A DNA stretch of 64,000 bases from Arthrospira sp. PCC 9108 (GTDB lineage: Bacteria; Cyanobacteriota; Cyanobacteriia; Cyanobacteriales; Microcoleaceae). The position numbers and the translations under genes were made by a program. The stretch covers positions 4,960,501 through 5,024,500 of the forward strand of contig CP066886.1 in the NCBI GenBank assembly GCA_016745315.1. Direction: 5' to 3'. Below are positions 10,200 through 19,716 of the stretch, in pieces. Each line of letters begins with the position of its first letter. Position 1 is the first letter of the stretch. The notes below the pieces were generated by a model. That model did no database searches and was not told where the DNA came from. It worked only from the letters and a program-made list of their open reading frames with translations.

Positions 10200-10907
10200 A
10201 TGGAGTGGACAGAAACATTGCTGAGACTGACGGTGGCATTTTTGCTAGGTTCGGCTTTGGGAATTGAACGTCAGTGGCGGCAGCGCATGGCTGGGTTACG
10301 GACTAATACATTGGTGGCGACGGGAGCCTCTATGTTTGTTATTCTTTCCGTGATGACTCCCGGAGAGGGTAGCCCTACCCGCATTGCGGCTCAAGTTGTG
10401 TCTGGAATCGGTTTTTTGGCTGGGGGTGTGATTTTAAAAGAAGGCCTCACGGTTAAGGGGTTGAATACGGCGGCGACTATTTGGTGCGCTGCTGCCATTG
10501 GGACTTTATCGGGGGCTGGTTTTTTTTCCCAAGCATTTATGGGAGCCTGTGCGGTTTTGATTGCTAACACGGTTTTGCGTCCCTTGAGTCTTCGCATTAA
10601 CCAGCAACCCATAGAAGGGACTGAATTGGAATTTAATTATCTCTGTTCCCTGGTTTGTCGGGGTAATGAGGAAGCTAATGTGAGGATTTTGTTACTGGAT
10701 GCTCTGGGTCAAATGAAGAAAATTAAGCTGCGTTCTTTGCGGAGTCAAGATTTAGATGACTTTAATCATTTGGTTGAGGTTGAAGCTGAAATGATAGCCC
10801 AGAATCGTGATGATAATTTGTTGGAGCAAATTATTAGCCGATTAAGTTTAGAACCTTCGGTTAAATCTGTGAGTTGGCGGATTCTTGAGCAAGACTATGA
10901 TGAATAA
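10200..10907 (+). CDS. MgtC/SapB family membrane protein
   Basis: The N-terminal MgtC domain has four to five hydrophobic helices within residues 1-140. It contains the family signature LLGSALGIERQWRQRMAGLRTN, followed by GIGFLAGGVILKEG and GLNTAATIWCAAAIG. The soluble C-terminal part (about 145-235) resembles an ACT-like regulatory domain. MgtC proteins are linked to growth under low Mg2+, membrane potential control and inhibition of ATP synthase; they are not proven transporters. The start ATG has GAGGTGAGCC just upstream. It lies in the same direction as mgtE, which supports a magnesium-homeostasis role by context. Confidence 0.85.
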   Translation: MEWTETLLRLTVAFLLGSALGIERQWRQRMAGLRTNTLVATGASMFVILSVMTPGEGSPTRIAAQVVSGIGFLAGGVILKEGLTVKGLNTAATIWCAAAIGTLSGAGFFSQAFMGACAVLIANTVLRPLSLRINQQPIEGTELEFNYLCSLVCRGNEEANVRILLLDALGQMKKIKLRSLRSQDLDDFNHLVEVEAEMIAQNRDDNLLEQIISRLSLEPSVKSVSWRILEQDYDE

Positions 10908-10942
10908 TTAATGGTTGATTATCAATTATTCATGAACCAGTA

Positions 10943-10973
10943 GAGGCGGGTTACACTGTAAATTACCCGCCTC
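10943..10973. terminator. Hairpin between convergent mgtC-like gene and treS
   Basis: GAGGCGGGT (10943-10951) pairs with ACCCGCCTC (10965-10973). It sits in the short gap between two converging genes and probably serves as a bidirectional stop. Sequence and arms resemble a single degenerate unit of the GGGCGGGTT repeat family seen in the large arrays. Confidence 0.5.
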
Positions 10974-10988
10974 CCCATCGATAAACCT

Positions 10989-13900
10989 TTAGACTACAAC
11001 CTCTAAGAGTTGCCGTAAGGGAATATCAATTAGTTGTTGACTGCGATGGTAGTGGAAGTCTAAACTTTGGATAATTCGCTCTAGTAGGTAGCTGTCCAGT
11101 AATACCTGTAATTCCTGGTTGGTCTTGGGTAAAAATCCATCCTCTTTAGCTACTTCTAAATAACTGCCCAAAAATTTAGCACCTACCCAATTATACCAGA
11201 TGTTCGCCCATTGTTCCATTTCTGGTAGATTTTCGGGTCGAATCATGCCATTTTCTACCTCGTTGAGTAAAGCAATACGGGTGGCATAATTGAGGGATTG
11301 TAACATGGCGGCGACATCCCGCAAAGGCGATCGCTTCATCCGCCTTTCGTTCAAAGTTCGGTAGGTTTCTCCCTCAAAGTCAATTACCCAAAAATCCTTA
11401 CCTGTATAGAGAATTTCTTCTAAGGAATAGTCCCCATGACAACGGGTTCGCAGTCCGGTAATTTTGAGGTTGAGTAGGGATTGAAACCGCGCTAAAATAT
11501 ACTCATGTTTACTCAGAACCTTTTTGGCTAAGTCCTTGGTTTCCGGTCCCATGGAATCGAGCCCTTTTCTCAGCTTCAGCATTACCTGTCCGGTCAGGTT
11601 TCGGGAATATTGATAAATCGATCGCTGATACAAAGATGAAAAGGGTTCTGGGGTAAAATTCGGGTCGTCCGTATCGCTGGATAAGGCAATATGTAACTCG
11701 GCTGTGCGTTGACCTAGTAGTTGAATATTACTCAGATATGATCCGATCGCGATCGCTACTTCTTCGGGAATTTCCGCATTTTTTAAGGTTAGCAGAGATT
11801 CGGAGGGAACCTCTACCGGAGTTTCTGTGGTTGGTAAATTTACGCGATCGAAAAAGTCTCGGAGATTATCTAAAGTATAATTCCAAGCCTTAATACCATC
11901 GGGAATATATACCTGTAAAACCCCTAAAGTTGTAGAGTCTCCGCGACGGGGTTTATATTTTAACCCTCCCATTACTGGCGCAATGTGTTCTAATTGTTGT
12001 TTCTGTCCTAAAAAACTGCGAATTTCTAATTCGGGATTAATACCCGGTTCGACTCGGCGGAAGAATTTAAAAATTAGGCGATCGCCATAAACAACTAAGG
12101 CATTTTTATCCGTTTTTCCCATTAGCTGAGGATTCATTTTCTCTTCACTCATATCTACCCCAGCCAGCGCGTCCGTAGTCATCGCCGTTAAAGTGCCATG
12201 TTTACCTTTATACTGTTGGCGGTTCCGAATCATATCTAGGGGGAGAGTTAAGAAGTCTTGATCAGCACTTGCTTCAAATAAAATCCCCTCTTGATCATCG
12301 ATTTTTACTGAAGCCAACACCGCACTAGGAAAATTAGCACTAACTTCTTTTGATTGTTCACCAATAGCACAAGATAACAGCACTACATAGGTTTCTGCAA
12401 ACCCTTCTGTATAGTCTACATTTAGCATGACAATAGCTGCTTCCTGTTTGGGGAAAGGAATCGGAATAAAATCAGCAATTGTCACGGACTGCATAACCCT
12501 AGATTTACTAATAAACCACGAGGATCGATGTAGATATTCAGGGAACAAAGACTCTAAACGTTCGCGGGTATCCGACTGAGAAAAGATTTGATGCCAACTT
12601 TTCGCAACCTCTAAAGCTGGTAGTTGGTGGCGGGGACGAGGTAGCAGGCTGGTGGCTGGATCAAACTGAAGCATAAACCAGTAAAATCCATAGGGCGCAA
12701 TACTCAGAAAATAGCTCGATTCTCCAATTTTTGGGAAGTGATTTCGCCCGAAAATTTCCACGGGAACCATTCCCTGAAATGGGGTTAAATCTAATTCTAC
12801 ACTCTGCACAAATCGCGACAGGTTTGCCACTACTAAAATATGTTCCCCAGAGTAGGTGCGGACAAATGCTAAGACTTTCCTGTTTTCGGGATGTAACAGT
12901 TCAAAAGTTCCACGTCCAAAGGCTTGAAAACGTTTCCGCATGGCAATTAAACGTTTCATCCATGACAGGAGGGAATTAGGATTAGCGCTTTGCGCTTCCA
13001 CGTTGATGGCTTCGTAGTGATATTCAGAGTCTAAAATAACTGGTTGATACAGTTTCTGAGGGTTGGCACGACTAAAGCCAGCGTTACGATCAGGACTCCA
13101 CTGCATGGGGGTACGGACTCCGTTGCGATCGCCTATATATATATTATCTCCCATGCCAATTTCATCACCATAGTACAGCACAGGAGTTCCTGGTAAAGAA
13201 AGCAGCAAACTATTCATTAGTTCAATTTGGCGGCGATCGTTCCCCAGTAGTGGCGCGAGACGGCGACGAATCCCTAAATTTAGTCGCGCTTGGGTATCTT
13301 CTGCATAGACCCGATACATATAATCTCGGTCTTCGTCTGTCACCATTTCTAGGGTTAATTCGTCATGGTTACGCAGAAATAATGCCCACTGACAATTATT
13401 AGGAATAGACGGAGTTTGGTTGAGAATATCCACAATCGGAAAACTATCTTCCATTCGTAATGCCATAAACAAACGTGGCATTAACGGAAAGTGAAAATTC
13501 ATCTGACATTCATCACCTTCCCCATAGTAAGCGGCAGCATCTTCCGGCCATTGATTGGCTTCCGCTAATAGCATCCGATCCTCATATTTGCTATCAATAT
13601 AAGCCCGTAATCTTTTCAAAAAGGCATGGGTTTGCGGGAGGTTTTCGCAGTTTGTTCCTTCCTGCACACACAGATAGGGAACCGCATCTAAGCGCATCCC
13701 ATCTACTCCCATTCCTAACCAAAAATCCGCAAGTTCTAACACGGCTTGCTGCAATTCGGGACTCTCATAATTTAAGTCCGGTTGATGGGAGTAAAAACGA
13801 TGCCAATAATAGGCTTTTGCTACCGGGTCCCACGCCCAGTTAGAGGTCTCAAAATCCTGGAAAATAATCCTCACTTCTGGGTATTTGTCTGGGGTATCAC

Positions 13901-14309
13901 TCCATACATAAAATTCCCGTTCTTTACTGCCTTTGGGGAGTCTCCTCGCCCGCTGAAACCACGGGTGCTGGTCGGAAGTGTGGTTAACTACTAACTCGAT
14001 GATTACCCTAATTCCCCTTTCATGGGCGGCATAAAGAAAGGTTTTAAAATCCTCTAAATTACCATAGATAGAGTTAACATCTCGGTAATCGGAAATATCA
14101 TAGCCATCATCTCGCAATGGAGATGGGAAAAATGGTAAAATCCAGATGGCAGTGATGCCGAGTTCTTCGAGATAATCTAATTTTTCCGTGAGTCCAGCAA
14201 AGTCGCCAATACCATCGCCATTACTATCACAATAGGCGCGGACTGGCACTTCGTAAATAATCGCATCTTTGAACCAAAGCGGATCATTATTGAGTTTTGA
14301 TTGTGCCAT
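10989..14309 (-). CDS. treS: Trehalose synthase (maltose alpha-D-glucosyltransferase) fused to maltokinase
   Basis: The N-terminal GH13 domain (residues about 10-550) interconverts maltose and trehalose. It shows GYDISDY, VNHTSD, the nucleophile Asp in GMRLDAVPY, the acid Glu in LLAEANQ and the RNHDELT block. The C-terminal half (about 570-1106) is a maltokinase-like domain, with CHGDY as the catalytic loop and VIDFEGE as the metal-binding loop. The 1106-residue length fits the TreS-Mak fusion that feeds maltose-1-phosphate to the GlgE glucan pathway or supports trehalose turnover. pyrC ends 44 bases upstream on the same strand. No glgE is in the window. Confidence 0.93.
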   Translation of the reverse strand: MAQSKLNNDPLWFKDAIIYEVPVRAYCDSNGDGIGDFAGLTEKLDYLEELGITAIWILPFFPSPLRDDGYDISDYRDVNSIYGNLEDFKTFLYAAHERGIRVIIELVVNHTSDQHPWFQRARRLPKGSKEREFYVWSDTPDKYPEVRIIFQDFETSNWAWDPVAKAYYWHRFYSHQPDLNYESPELQQAVLELADFWLGMGVDGMRLDAVPYLCVQEGTNCENLPQTHAFLKRLRAYIDSKYEDRMLLAEANQWPEDAAAYYGEGDECQMNFHFPLMPRLFMALRMEDSFPIVDILNQTPSIPNNCQWALFLRNHDELTLEMVTDEDRDYMYRVYAEDTQARLNLGIRRRLAPLLGNDRRQIELMNSLLLSLPGTPVLYYGDEIGMGDNIYIGDRNGVRTPMQWSPDRNAGFSRANPQKLYQPVILDSEYHYEAINVEAQSANPNSLLSWMKRLIAMRKRFQAFGRGTFELLHPENRKVLAFVRTYSGEHILVVANLSRFVQSVELDLTPFQGMVPVEIFGRNHFPKIGESSYFLSIAPYGFYWFMLQFDPATSLLPRPRHQLPALEVAKSWHQIFSQSDTRERLESLFPEYLHRSSWFISKSRVMQSVTIADFIPIPFPKQEAAIVMLNVDYTEGFAETYVVLLSCAIGEQSKEVSANFPSAVLASVKIDDQEGILFEASADQDFLTLPLDMIRNRQQYKGKHGTLTAMTTDALAGVDMSEEKMNPQLMGKTDKNALVVYGDRLIFKFFRRVEPGINPELEIRSFLGQKQQLEHIAPVMGGLKYKPRRGDSTTLGVLQVYIPDGIKAWNYTLDNLRDFFDRVNLPTTETPVEVPSESLLTLKNAEIPEEVAIAIGSYLSNIQLLGQRTAELHIALSSDTDDPNFTPEPFSSLYQRSIYQYSRNLTGQVMLKLRKGLDSMGPETKDLAKKVLSKHEYILARFQSLLNLKITGLRTRCHGDYSLEEILYTGKDFWVIDFEGETYRTLNERRMKRSPLRDVAAMLQSLNYATRIALLNEVENGMIRPENLPEMEQWANIWYNWVGAKFLGSYLEVAKEDGFLPKTNQELQVLLDSYLLERIIQSLDFHYHRSQQLIDIPLRQLLEVVV

Positions 14310-14353
14310 AGGTTTAATTTCTGTTCGTCAATATTTGCAAATTTTTAGGGCTT

Positions 14354-15685
14354 TTACTGATGGTCAAATGTCAAGGCTTTGCCTCTTACTTCTAAGTTAA
14401 GTTTGCCATGGTCATATACTACTTGACCTCCGACAATAGTAACCACTGGCCACCCGGTTAACTGCCAGCCTTCAAAGGGACTCCAACCACACTTAGTTTG
14501 CAATTCTGAGGCTAAAACTGGGCGATAATTGTTTAAATCAACTAACACTAAGTCAGCATCATAACCAGGGGCGATCGCTCCTTTATTAGGGATATTATAA
14601 CCTTTCGCTACGGCTGTTGACATCCAGTTAGATACCTGGGCAACACTACAACGTCCGACGGCGATCGCCTGAGTTAGCATCACCGGTAAGGATGTCTCAA
14701 CTCCCGGCATTCCTGAAGGACTATTTGGGTATGGTTTAGCTTTTTCTTCTAGGGTGTGGGGGGCGTGATCAGTAGCAATAAAGTCGATAACTCCATCTAA
14801 CAACGCTCGCCAGAGAACATCATTATTTTCAGGCGATCGCAAAGGCGGATTCATTTGAGCTTTGGTTCCAATTTTACCATAATCGGTGATATTTAGCACC
14901 AAATGTTGGGGGGTAACTTCTGCAGTTACCCAGGCGGGTTTATCCTGTCGCAGTAATTCCGCTTCTATACCCGTAGATAGATGCAAAATGTGCAATCTTC
15001 GTTGATATTTTTTAGAGAGCTTCAGGGCGAGTTGGGTGGCTTCTAGGGCGGCTTGTTCATCTTGGATCTGGGAGTGAATCGCTGGATCTGTTTGTCCCGC
15101 AAATTCCTCGCGACGACGATTAATCCGGTCTTGGTTTTCCGCGTGTACCGCAATTAGGCGATCGCCTTTAGCAAAAATCGGCTCTAAAATTTCTTCGTGA
15201 TCGACCAACAAAGGTCCGTGCATTGACCCCATAAAAATTTTAATCCCAGGAGTCGGGTTAGCCTCTAATAAATCAGGTAAATTCTCAGGAGTCGCCCCCA
15301 TAAAAAAGCCATAATTTACTAAACACTTTTGCGCCGCCCTTTCTAGTTTATCCGCCAGCGCTTCTTTAGTGCTAGTTAAAGGGCGAGTATTCGGCATCTC
15401 TAAAAACGAGGTAACGCCACCTTTAGCGCAGGCGCGACTGGCTGTTGATAAATCTTCTTTATATTCTAATCCCGGTTCCCGAAAGTGAACCTGGGGGTCA
15501 ATTACTCCCGGTAACAGAGTTAACCCCTCTGCATTTAGGTCGGTTTCCGACTCTCCAGCGGCGGGAAGTTCTGAACTAATTTCCAGAATTTTCCCCCCGC
15601 CAAGTTTAACATCTCCTAAGCTGAAATTGCCGTCCGGTTGCAGAATGTTCGCGCGACGGATATAGATAATTGGGGTAGTAGACAT
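14354..15685 (-). CDS. pyrC: Dihydroorotase-like amidohydrolase
   Basis: Closes carbamoyl-aspartate to dihydroorotate in pyrimidine synthesis, or is a structural relative of that enzyme. The 443-residue amidohydrolase has metal-site elements: GIKIFMGS (bridging Lys), AVHAEN, LHILHLS and ATDHAPH. The first metal motif, normally HxH in DPHVHFR, reads DPQVHFREPG here, so one His ligand is Gln. The same change occurs in dihydroorotase-like proteins that may be weak or inactive, as far as I recall. The AsmA-like gene lies upstream and treS downstream on the same strand. Calling it a true PyrC is therefore provisional. Confidence 0.8.
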   Translation of the reverse strand: MSTTPIIYIRRANILQPDGNFSLGDVKLGGGKILEISSELPAAGESETDLNAEGLTLLPGVIDPQVHFREPGLEYKEDLSTASRACAKGGVTSFLEMPNTRPLTSTKEALADKLERAAQKCLVNYGFFMGATPENLPDLLEANPTPGIKIFMGSMHGPLLVDHEEILEPIFAKGDRLIAVHAENQDRINRRREEFAGQTDPAIHSQIQDEQAALEATQLALKLSKKYQRRLHILHLSTGIEAELLRQDKPAWVTAEVTPQHLVLNITDYGKIGTKAQMNPPLRSPENNDVLWRALLDGVIDFIATDHAPHTLEEKAKPYPNSPSGMPGVETSLPVMLTQAIAVGRCSVAQVSNWMSTAVAKGYNIPNKGAIAPGYDADLVLVDLNNYRPVLASELQTKCGWSPFEGWQLTGWPVVTIVGGQVVYDHGKLNLEVRGKALTFDHQ

Positions 15686-15756
15686 GATTAATTGGTGACC
15701 GTATATTTACACAACCATTACCATTTTACCATCAACTGGCTACAAGTTATCATCAT

Positions 15757-16494
15757 TTACCTGGGATTAGTTTCTGGGGCGATCGCCTCTTGTAAAATCT
15801 CCGGGATTTTTTCCCCACCATCTCTAATAATACTCTCGAATATATCTTGCACAACTTCCCGAATAAAGTCGCTGGTCAGAATTTCTTCAAAGTCATCTGA
15901 TGATACATTAGTTAAGCGCAGATTAGGGAGTTGAAAATCAAGGACTTGGACAAATCCCAAAGGTGCTAAAGTCACATTAACTTTAGTATTCTGAACATCG
16001 ATAACATCAAAGTTCAGCTTGAGCTTAGTTTGCGATTTTTCCTCTGGGGTTTCCGACGGTGTTCGCGGTTCCGACCGTTGGGTAGATTTCAGATTATTGA
16101 GAATCGCCAGGATATTGTTTTTTAGTAATCTCTGTTCAATGTTGACATCAATATGGTTAATCGCGAAATTATTGATTTCCACCACATCAGTTAACAGGCT
16201 TCTCGGAGTCACATCAATATCCACCTGATAAATCTTGATCACATGGGGAGTGCTAAAATTATCAGGATTGTTAATCGTCAGATTATTAACCCGCAAATCA
16301 CCCCGAAATTTATCCAAACTCAAGGATTGAATTTCGGTCGGTACTCCTAGGGTTGAACTCACTATATTTTCTAGGTAATTTTGCAATTCGCCATCCACCC
16401 TAGATAAAGTCACATTGATGATAGCAGCCAGGACAATCAGCACACCTCCCACAATCCCAGCAATAGTCAACCAATTTTTCCGTTTTTTAGTCAT
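15757..16494 (-). CDS. AsmA-like membrane-anchored protein
   Basis: A short basic N-terminus (TKKRKNW) and one hydrophobic helix (about residues 9-29) precede a large extra-cytoplasmic part. The repeated pattern of short beta strands, such as LRVNNLTINNPDNFSTPHV and VVEINNFAINHIDVNIE, is typical of AsmA/TamB-like chorein folds that bridge the envelope and may move lipids. The C-terminus is helical and acidic. The 245-residue length is short for AsmA proper, so it is best called AsmA-like. It lies 71 bases upstream of pyrC on the same strand. The exact role is unknown. Confidence 0.6.
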   Translation of the reverse strand: MTKKRKNWLTIAGIVGGVLIVLAAIINVTLSRVDGELQNYLENIVSSTLGVPTEIQSLSLDKFRGDLRVNNLTINNPDNFSTPHVIKIYQVDIDVTPRSLLTDVVEINNFAINHIDVNIEQRLLKNNILAILNNLKSTQRSEPRTPSETPEEKSQTKLKLNFDVIDVQNTKVNVTLAPLGFVQVLDFQLPNLRLTNVSSDDFEEILTSDFIREVVQDIFESIIRDGGEKIPEILQEAIAPETNPR

Positions 16495-16640
16495 GGTTTC
16501 ACTCCAGATTTAGCCCGTGATTTTGACATATTATAGACCAGAAAATTTAACAGTTGATTGGTTTCCGGTCAATTGTTTGCTATAATTATTATAGCCTTCT
16601 TCTCTAACTGCTTACCTAGATTTTACATAAATTGCTGACC

Positions 16641-17936
16641 ATGACTATTTCTCCGTTGCTAATTGAAACCGCCCAAAAAACCCAAGCAGCAGCCCGCCAA
16701 TTGGCTGTTTTATCTACAGATGCCAAAAATCAGGCGATCGCATCCATAGCCCCAGCCCTAGAAAATGCCGCCCCAGACATTCTCGCCGCCAACCAGATGG
16801 ACTGTCAACAAGCCCAAGCTGATGGTATCGCCAAACCTCTTTATAACCGATTAAAACTCGATGAAGCCAAATTAAAAGGCGCGATTTCCGGCTTGCGAGA
16901 TGTCGAAAAATTAGCCGATCCAGTAGGTGAAATTCAAATTTATAGGGAACTAGACCAAGGCTTAAATTTGCGCCGGATAACCTGTCCTTTAGGAGTCTTA
17001 GGAGTAGTCTTCGAGGCGCGACCAGATGCCGTTATTCAAATTTCCGCCTTAGCCATCAAGTCTGGAAATGCCGTAATATTAAAAGGTGGAAAAGAGGCGA
17101 TTCATTCCTGTCGAGAACTTGTGAAAGCCATCCGCCAGGGACTAGCAACAACCCCAGTCAATCCCGAAGTCGTACAGTTATTAACTACTCGCTCCGAAAT
17201 TATTGAGTTATTACAGTTAGATAAATATGTGGATTTAATTATCCCCAGGGGTTCTAATTCTTTTGTGCAATTCGTCCAGGAAAATACCCGGATTCCCGTT
17301 TTAGGTCATGCTGATGGTATTTGTCACCTCTATATAGACCGGGAGGCGGATATATCCAAAGCCCTACCCATAGTCATTGACTCCAAAATCCAATATCCGG
17401 CCGCTTGTAATGCCTTAGAAACCCTGTTAGTCCATCAAGATATAGCACCCAAATTTTTACCCCAAATCGCCGCAGAACTCCAACAAAAAGGAGTAGAATT
17501 AAGGGGAGATAATCACAGCCAAAAAATCCTGGATATACCCCCAGCCACAGACGCAGATTGGCAGACAGAATATACTGATTTAATTCTCTCAATTAAAGTC
17601 GTCGAAAATTTAGAAGCAGCCATTTCTCATATTAATACCTACGGTTCAGGTCATACAGATGGCATCATTACCGAAGACCCAGAAGCCGCCCAAACCTTTA
17701 TGTCTATTGTAGATTCAGCCGGAGTATTTCATAACTGTTCCACCCGTTTTGCTGATGGTTTTCGCTATGGTTTTGGGGCGGAAGTCGGTATCAGTACCCA
17801 AAAAATGCCCCCCAGGGGTCCCGTAGGTTTAGAAGGGTTAGTTACCTATAAATATCAATTAATTGGGGATGGTCATATAGTCGCCACTTACGCCGGAAAT
17901 AATCCCCAACCATTTACCCATATAAACTTGCTCTAA
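16641..17936 (+). CDS. proA: Glutamate-5-semialdehyde dehydrogenase (gamma-glutamyl phosphate reductase)
   Basis: Second step of proline synthesis: reduces gamma-glutamyl phosphate to glutamate semialdehyde with NADPH. This is an aldehyde-dehydrogenase fold of 431 residues. Markers are CPLGVLGVVFEARPDAVIQI, ALAIKSGNAVILKGGKEA, IPRGSNSFV, and the catalytic Cys in YPAACNALETLLVH. Near the C-terminus it has NCSTRFADGFRYGFGAEVGI. A TTG at 16632 would add three residues, but ATG 16641 gives the typical start. No proB is adjacent, so the pathway genes are scattered, as is usual in cyanobacteria. Confidence 0.95.
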   Translation: MTISPLLIETAQKTQAAARQLAVLSTDAKNQAIASIAPALENAAPDILAANQMDCQQAQADGIAKPLYNRLKLDEAKLKGAISGLRDVEKLADPVGEIQIYRELDQGLNLRRITCPLGVLGVVFEARPDAVIQISALAIKSGNAVILKGGKEAIHSCRELVKAIRQGLATTPVNPEVVQLLTTRSEIIELLQLDKYVDLIIPRGSNSFVQFVQENTRIPVLGHADGICHLYIDREADISKALPIVIDSKIQYPAACNALETLLVHQDIAPKFLPQIAAELQQKGVELRGDNHSQKILDIPPATDADWQTEYTDLILSIKVVENLEAAISHINTYGSGHTDGIITEDPEAAQTFMSIVDSAGVFHNCSTRFADGFRYGFGAEVGISTQKMPPRGPVGLEGLVTYKYQLIGDGHIVATYAGNNPQPFTHINLL

Positions 17937-18178
17937 CAATAGCCACCCACAGCCATTTAAACTGGGAAAGGCGGGAGCAATTGTTCAGGTTCATAATTTC
18001 ACCCGCAACATTGCTTAACCCGCCTAACTGATTATGGTTAACTAGATTACACCAAGTTACTAGAATTATTATTTAGCATAAATTTTCCTAAAATCACCAA
18101 AATATAATCATTTCTTAATACTTGACGATCGCCCCAAAACCGTCCATAATGTAAGGTAAGGTCTCAAAGGCTTAGAAA

Positions 18179-18781
18179 ATGCAAAACAATACAACTGTGC
18201 AACTAGCAACTGTAGCCGCCATTGCCTTGGGAAGTTTCGCCGTATTTCAGCCACCTGATGTCGCCCAAGCGCAAGTAACATCCTTTTACTGCGACATGAA
18301 CTCCCCCATAGGCTATCCCACCGTCTACGCTCGCACACCCGCCGGAAATAAACCCATAGTTAGCTTATATTCTGAATATTTCAGCGCCTCTGGCTATTCC
18401 CCAGAACGCCGCTGTCAGGAAATCGCCCAAAGGTTTACCAACTTTTCCCATACTGGACAACTGAGATATCTAACCGCCGGATATGTCAACAATTTACCAG
18501 TAATTTGCGTAGTTTCCGATCATGGAATGCCCTGTGCTAGTAACACCATATTATTTACCATGAAAGCGGACGACCCCGAACCCGCCGAAAGTAAACTTCA
18601 GCGACTGTTCAACATCCGCCGAGGAGCCAGTGATATCCTATTTGAAAGCGAAGATGATGCAGGTGTCTACATCAACTTTGATCAATTTTTAGGGGGAGTT
18701 CCCGCCGAAGCCGCTACCCCCACACCCACCACACCATCAACCCCCCCAGTTCTCAACCTGGGACGGCATGGTGAGCCCTAA
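18179..18781 (+). CDS. COP23 domain protein (secreted)
   Basis: A signal peptide spans about residues 1-31: a polar start, a hydrophobic core TVAAIALGSFAVF, and an AQA cleavage-like site. The mature part matches the COP23 family: FYCDM, PTVYART, GYSPERRCQEIAQRF, and paired cysteines including VICVV and PCASN. The C-terminus is Thr/Pro-rich. COP23 was named for a circadian-oscillating membrane-associated protein in a unicellular cyanobacterium; its biochemical role is not settled. Two trypsin-like proteases follow at once on the same strand (22- and 27-base gaps), an arrangement suggesting an envelope proteolysis operon. Confidence 0.8.
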   Translation: MQNNTTVQLATVAAIALGSFAVFQPPDVAQAQVTSFYCDMNSPIGYPTVYARTPAGNKPIVSLYSEYFSASGYSPERRCQEIAQRFTNFSHTGQLRYLTAGYVNNLPVICVVSDHGMPCASNTILFTMKADDPEPAESKLQRLFNIRRGASDILFESEDDAGVYINFDQFLGGVPAEAATPTPTTPSTPPVLNLGRHGEP

Positions 18782-18802
18782 AATATCTACCAAGTATCTA
18801 AG

Positions 18803-19689
18803 GTGCAGCAATTACTCAAATTTTTAGCCAGGGCGATCGCCATTGGTTTTCCCCTGTTAGGATTAAGCTGTCAAGCACAAGTGCTGACAGAAGAAGAAAC
18901 CAGACAATTGCAGCCGGAACCAACCCTAGCCGCCAACACCAATCTACCAATTCCCGCAACAGCCGCCCTGCACCAAAAAGCTAGACAGATTACTGTCCGC
19001 GTTTACTCAGGAAGGATGTGGGGAACCGGGGTAATTATTGACCATCAGGGTGGCATTTATACAGTCGTCACCAATGATCATGTTTTGCTACCAGGGGGAG
19101 GGCAAAATTATCGAGTCCAGACCTACGATAACCGCATCCATACCGCCGAAATAGTTAACTCTATATCTTGGTTTCACAATGATTTAGGGATTGTGCAATT
19201 TCGCAGTGTAGATCACTCCTATAATGTAGCAGCGATCGCCCCCACACCAGTAGCCCTAGGAGAAACCGTAATCGCCGCCGGATTTCCCTTAGAACCCGAC
19301 CCATCAGCCCCCAAGGGTTTGTGATTACACAAGGTCAAGTCTCCCGGTGGATGCCACAGCCATTTATCGGAGGTTATCAGGTAGGATACACCAACGACAT
19401 TTTTTCAGGAATGAGTGGCGGACCCCTATTAAATCGCCGAGGAGAACTTGTCGCCATTAATGGAATGCACAAATATCCACTGTGGGGAAATGCCTATCAA
19501 TTTGTAGACGGTTCATCCCCCGACCCCGCCGAAGCCGCCAAATTAGTTGAGTACAGTTGGGCGGTTCCCATTCACACCGTGTTACAACTCGCCCCCAATT
19601 TCACATCAGCAAACACCATCAACCCCAAACCCTCACCCCCCGTTGAACCCGTTTCTCCCGTATCCTCACCCTCCGAATGGTTTTGGTAA
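18803..19689 (+). CDS. Secreted trypsin-like serine protease, split by a one-base frameshift
   Basis: A GTG start opens a signal or lipoprotein-type leader (FPLLGLSCQAQ, with a possible lipobox LSC). The S1-type protease triad is visible: His in VVTNDHVL, Asp in HNDLGIVQF, and Ser in FSGMSGGPLL. The Ser block lies after a break: at 19315-19320 one missing base (GGG or TTT run) turns KGFVITQGQV into a TGA stop. The two frames then join exactly. The C-terminal tail is Pro-rich. It is the first of two adjacent proteases behind the COP23 gene. Most likely a sequence error, though a genuine frameshift cannot be ruled out. Confidence 0.75.
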
Positions 19690-19716
19690 ACCAGAATAAA
19701 TATTAGGTTAGGAACA

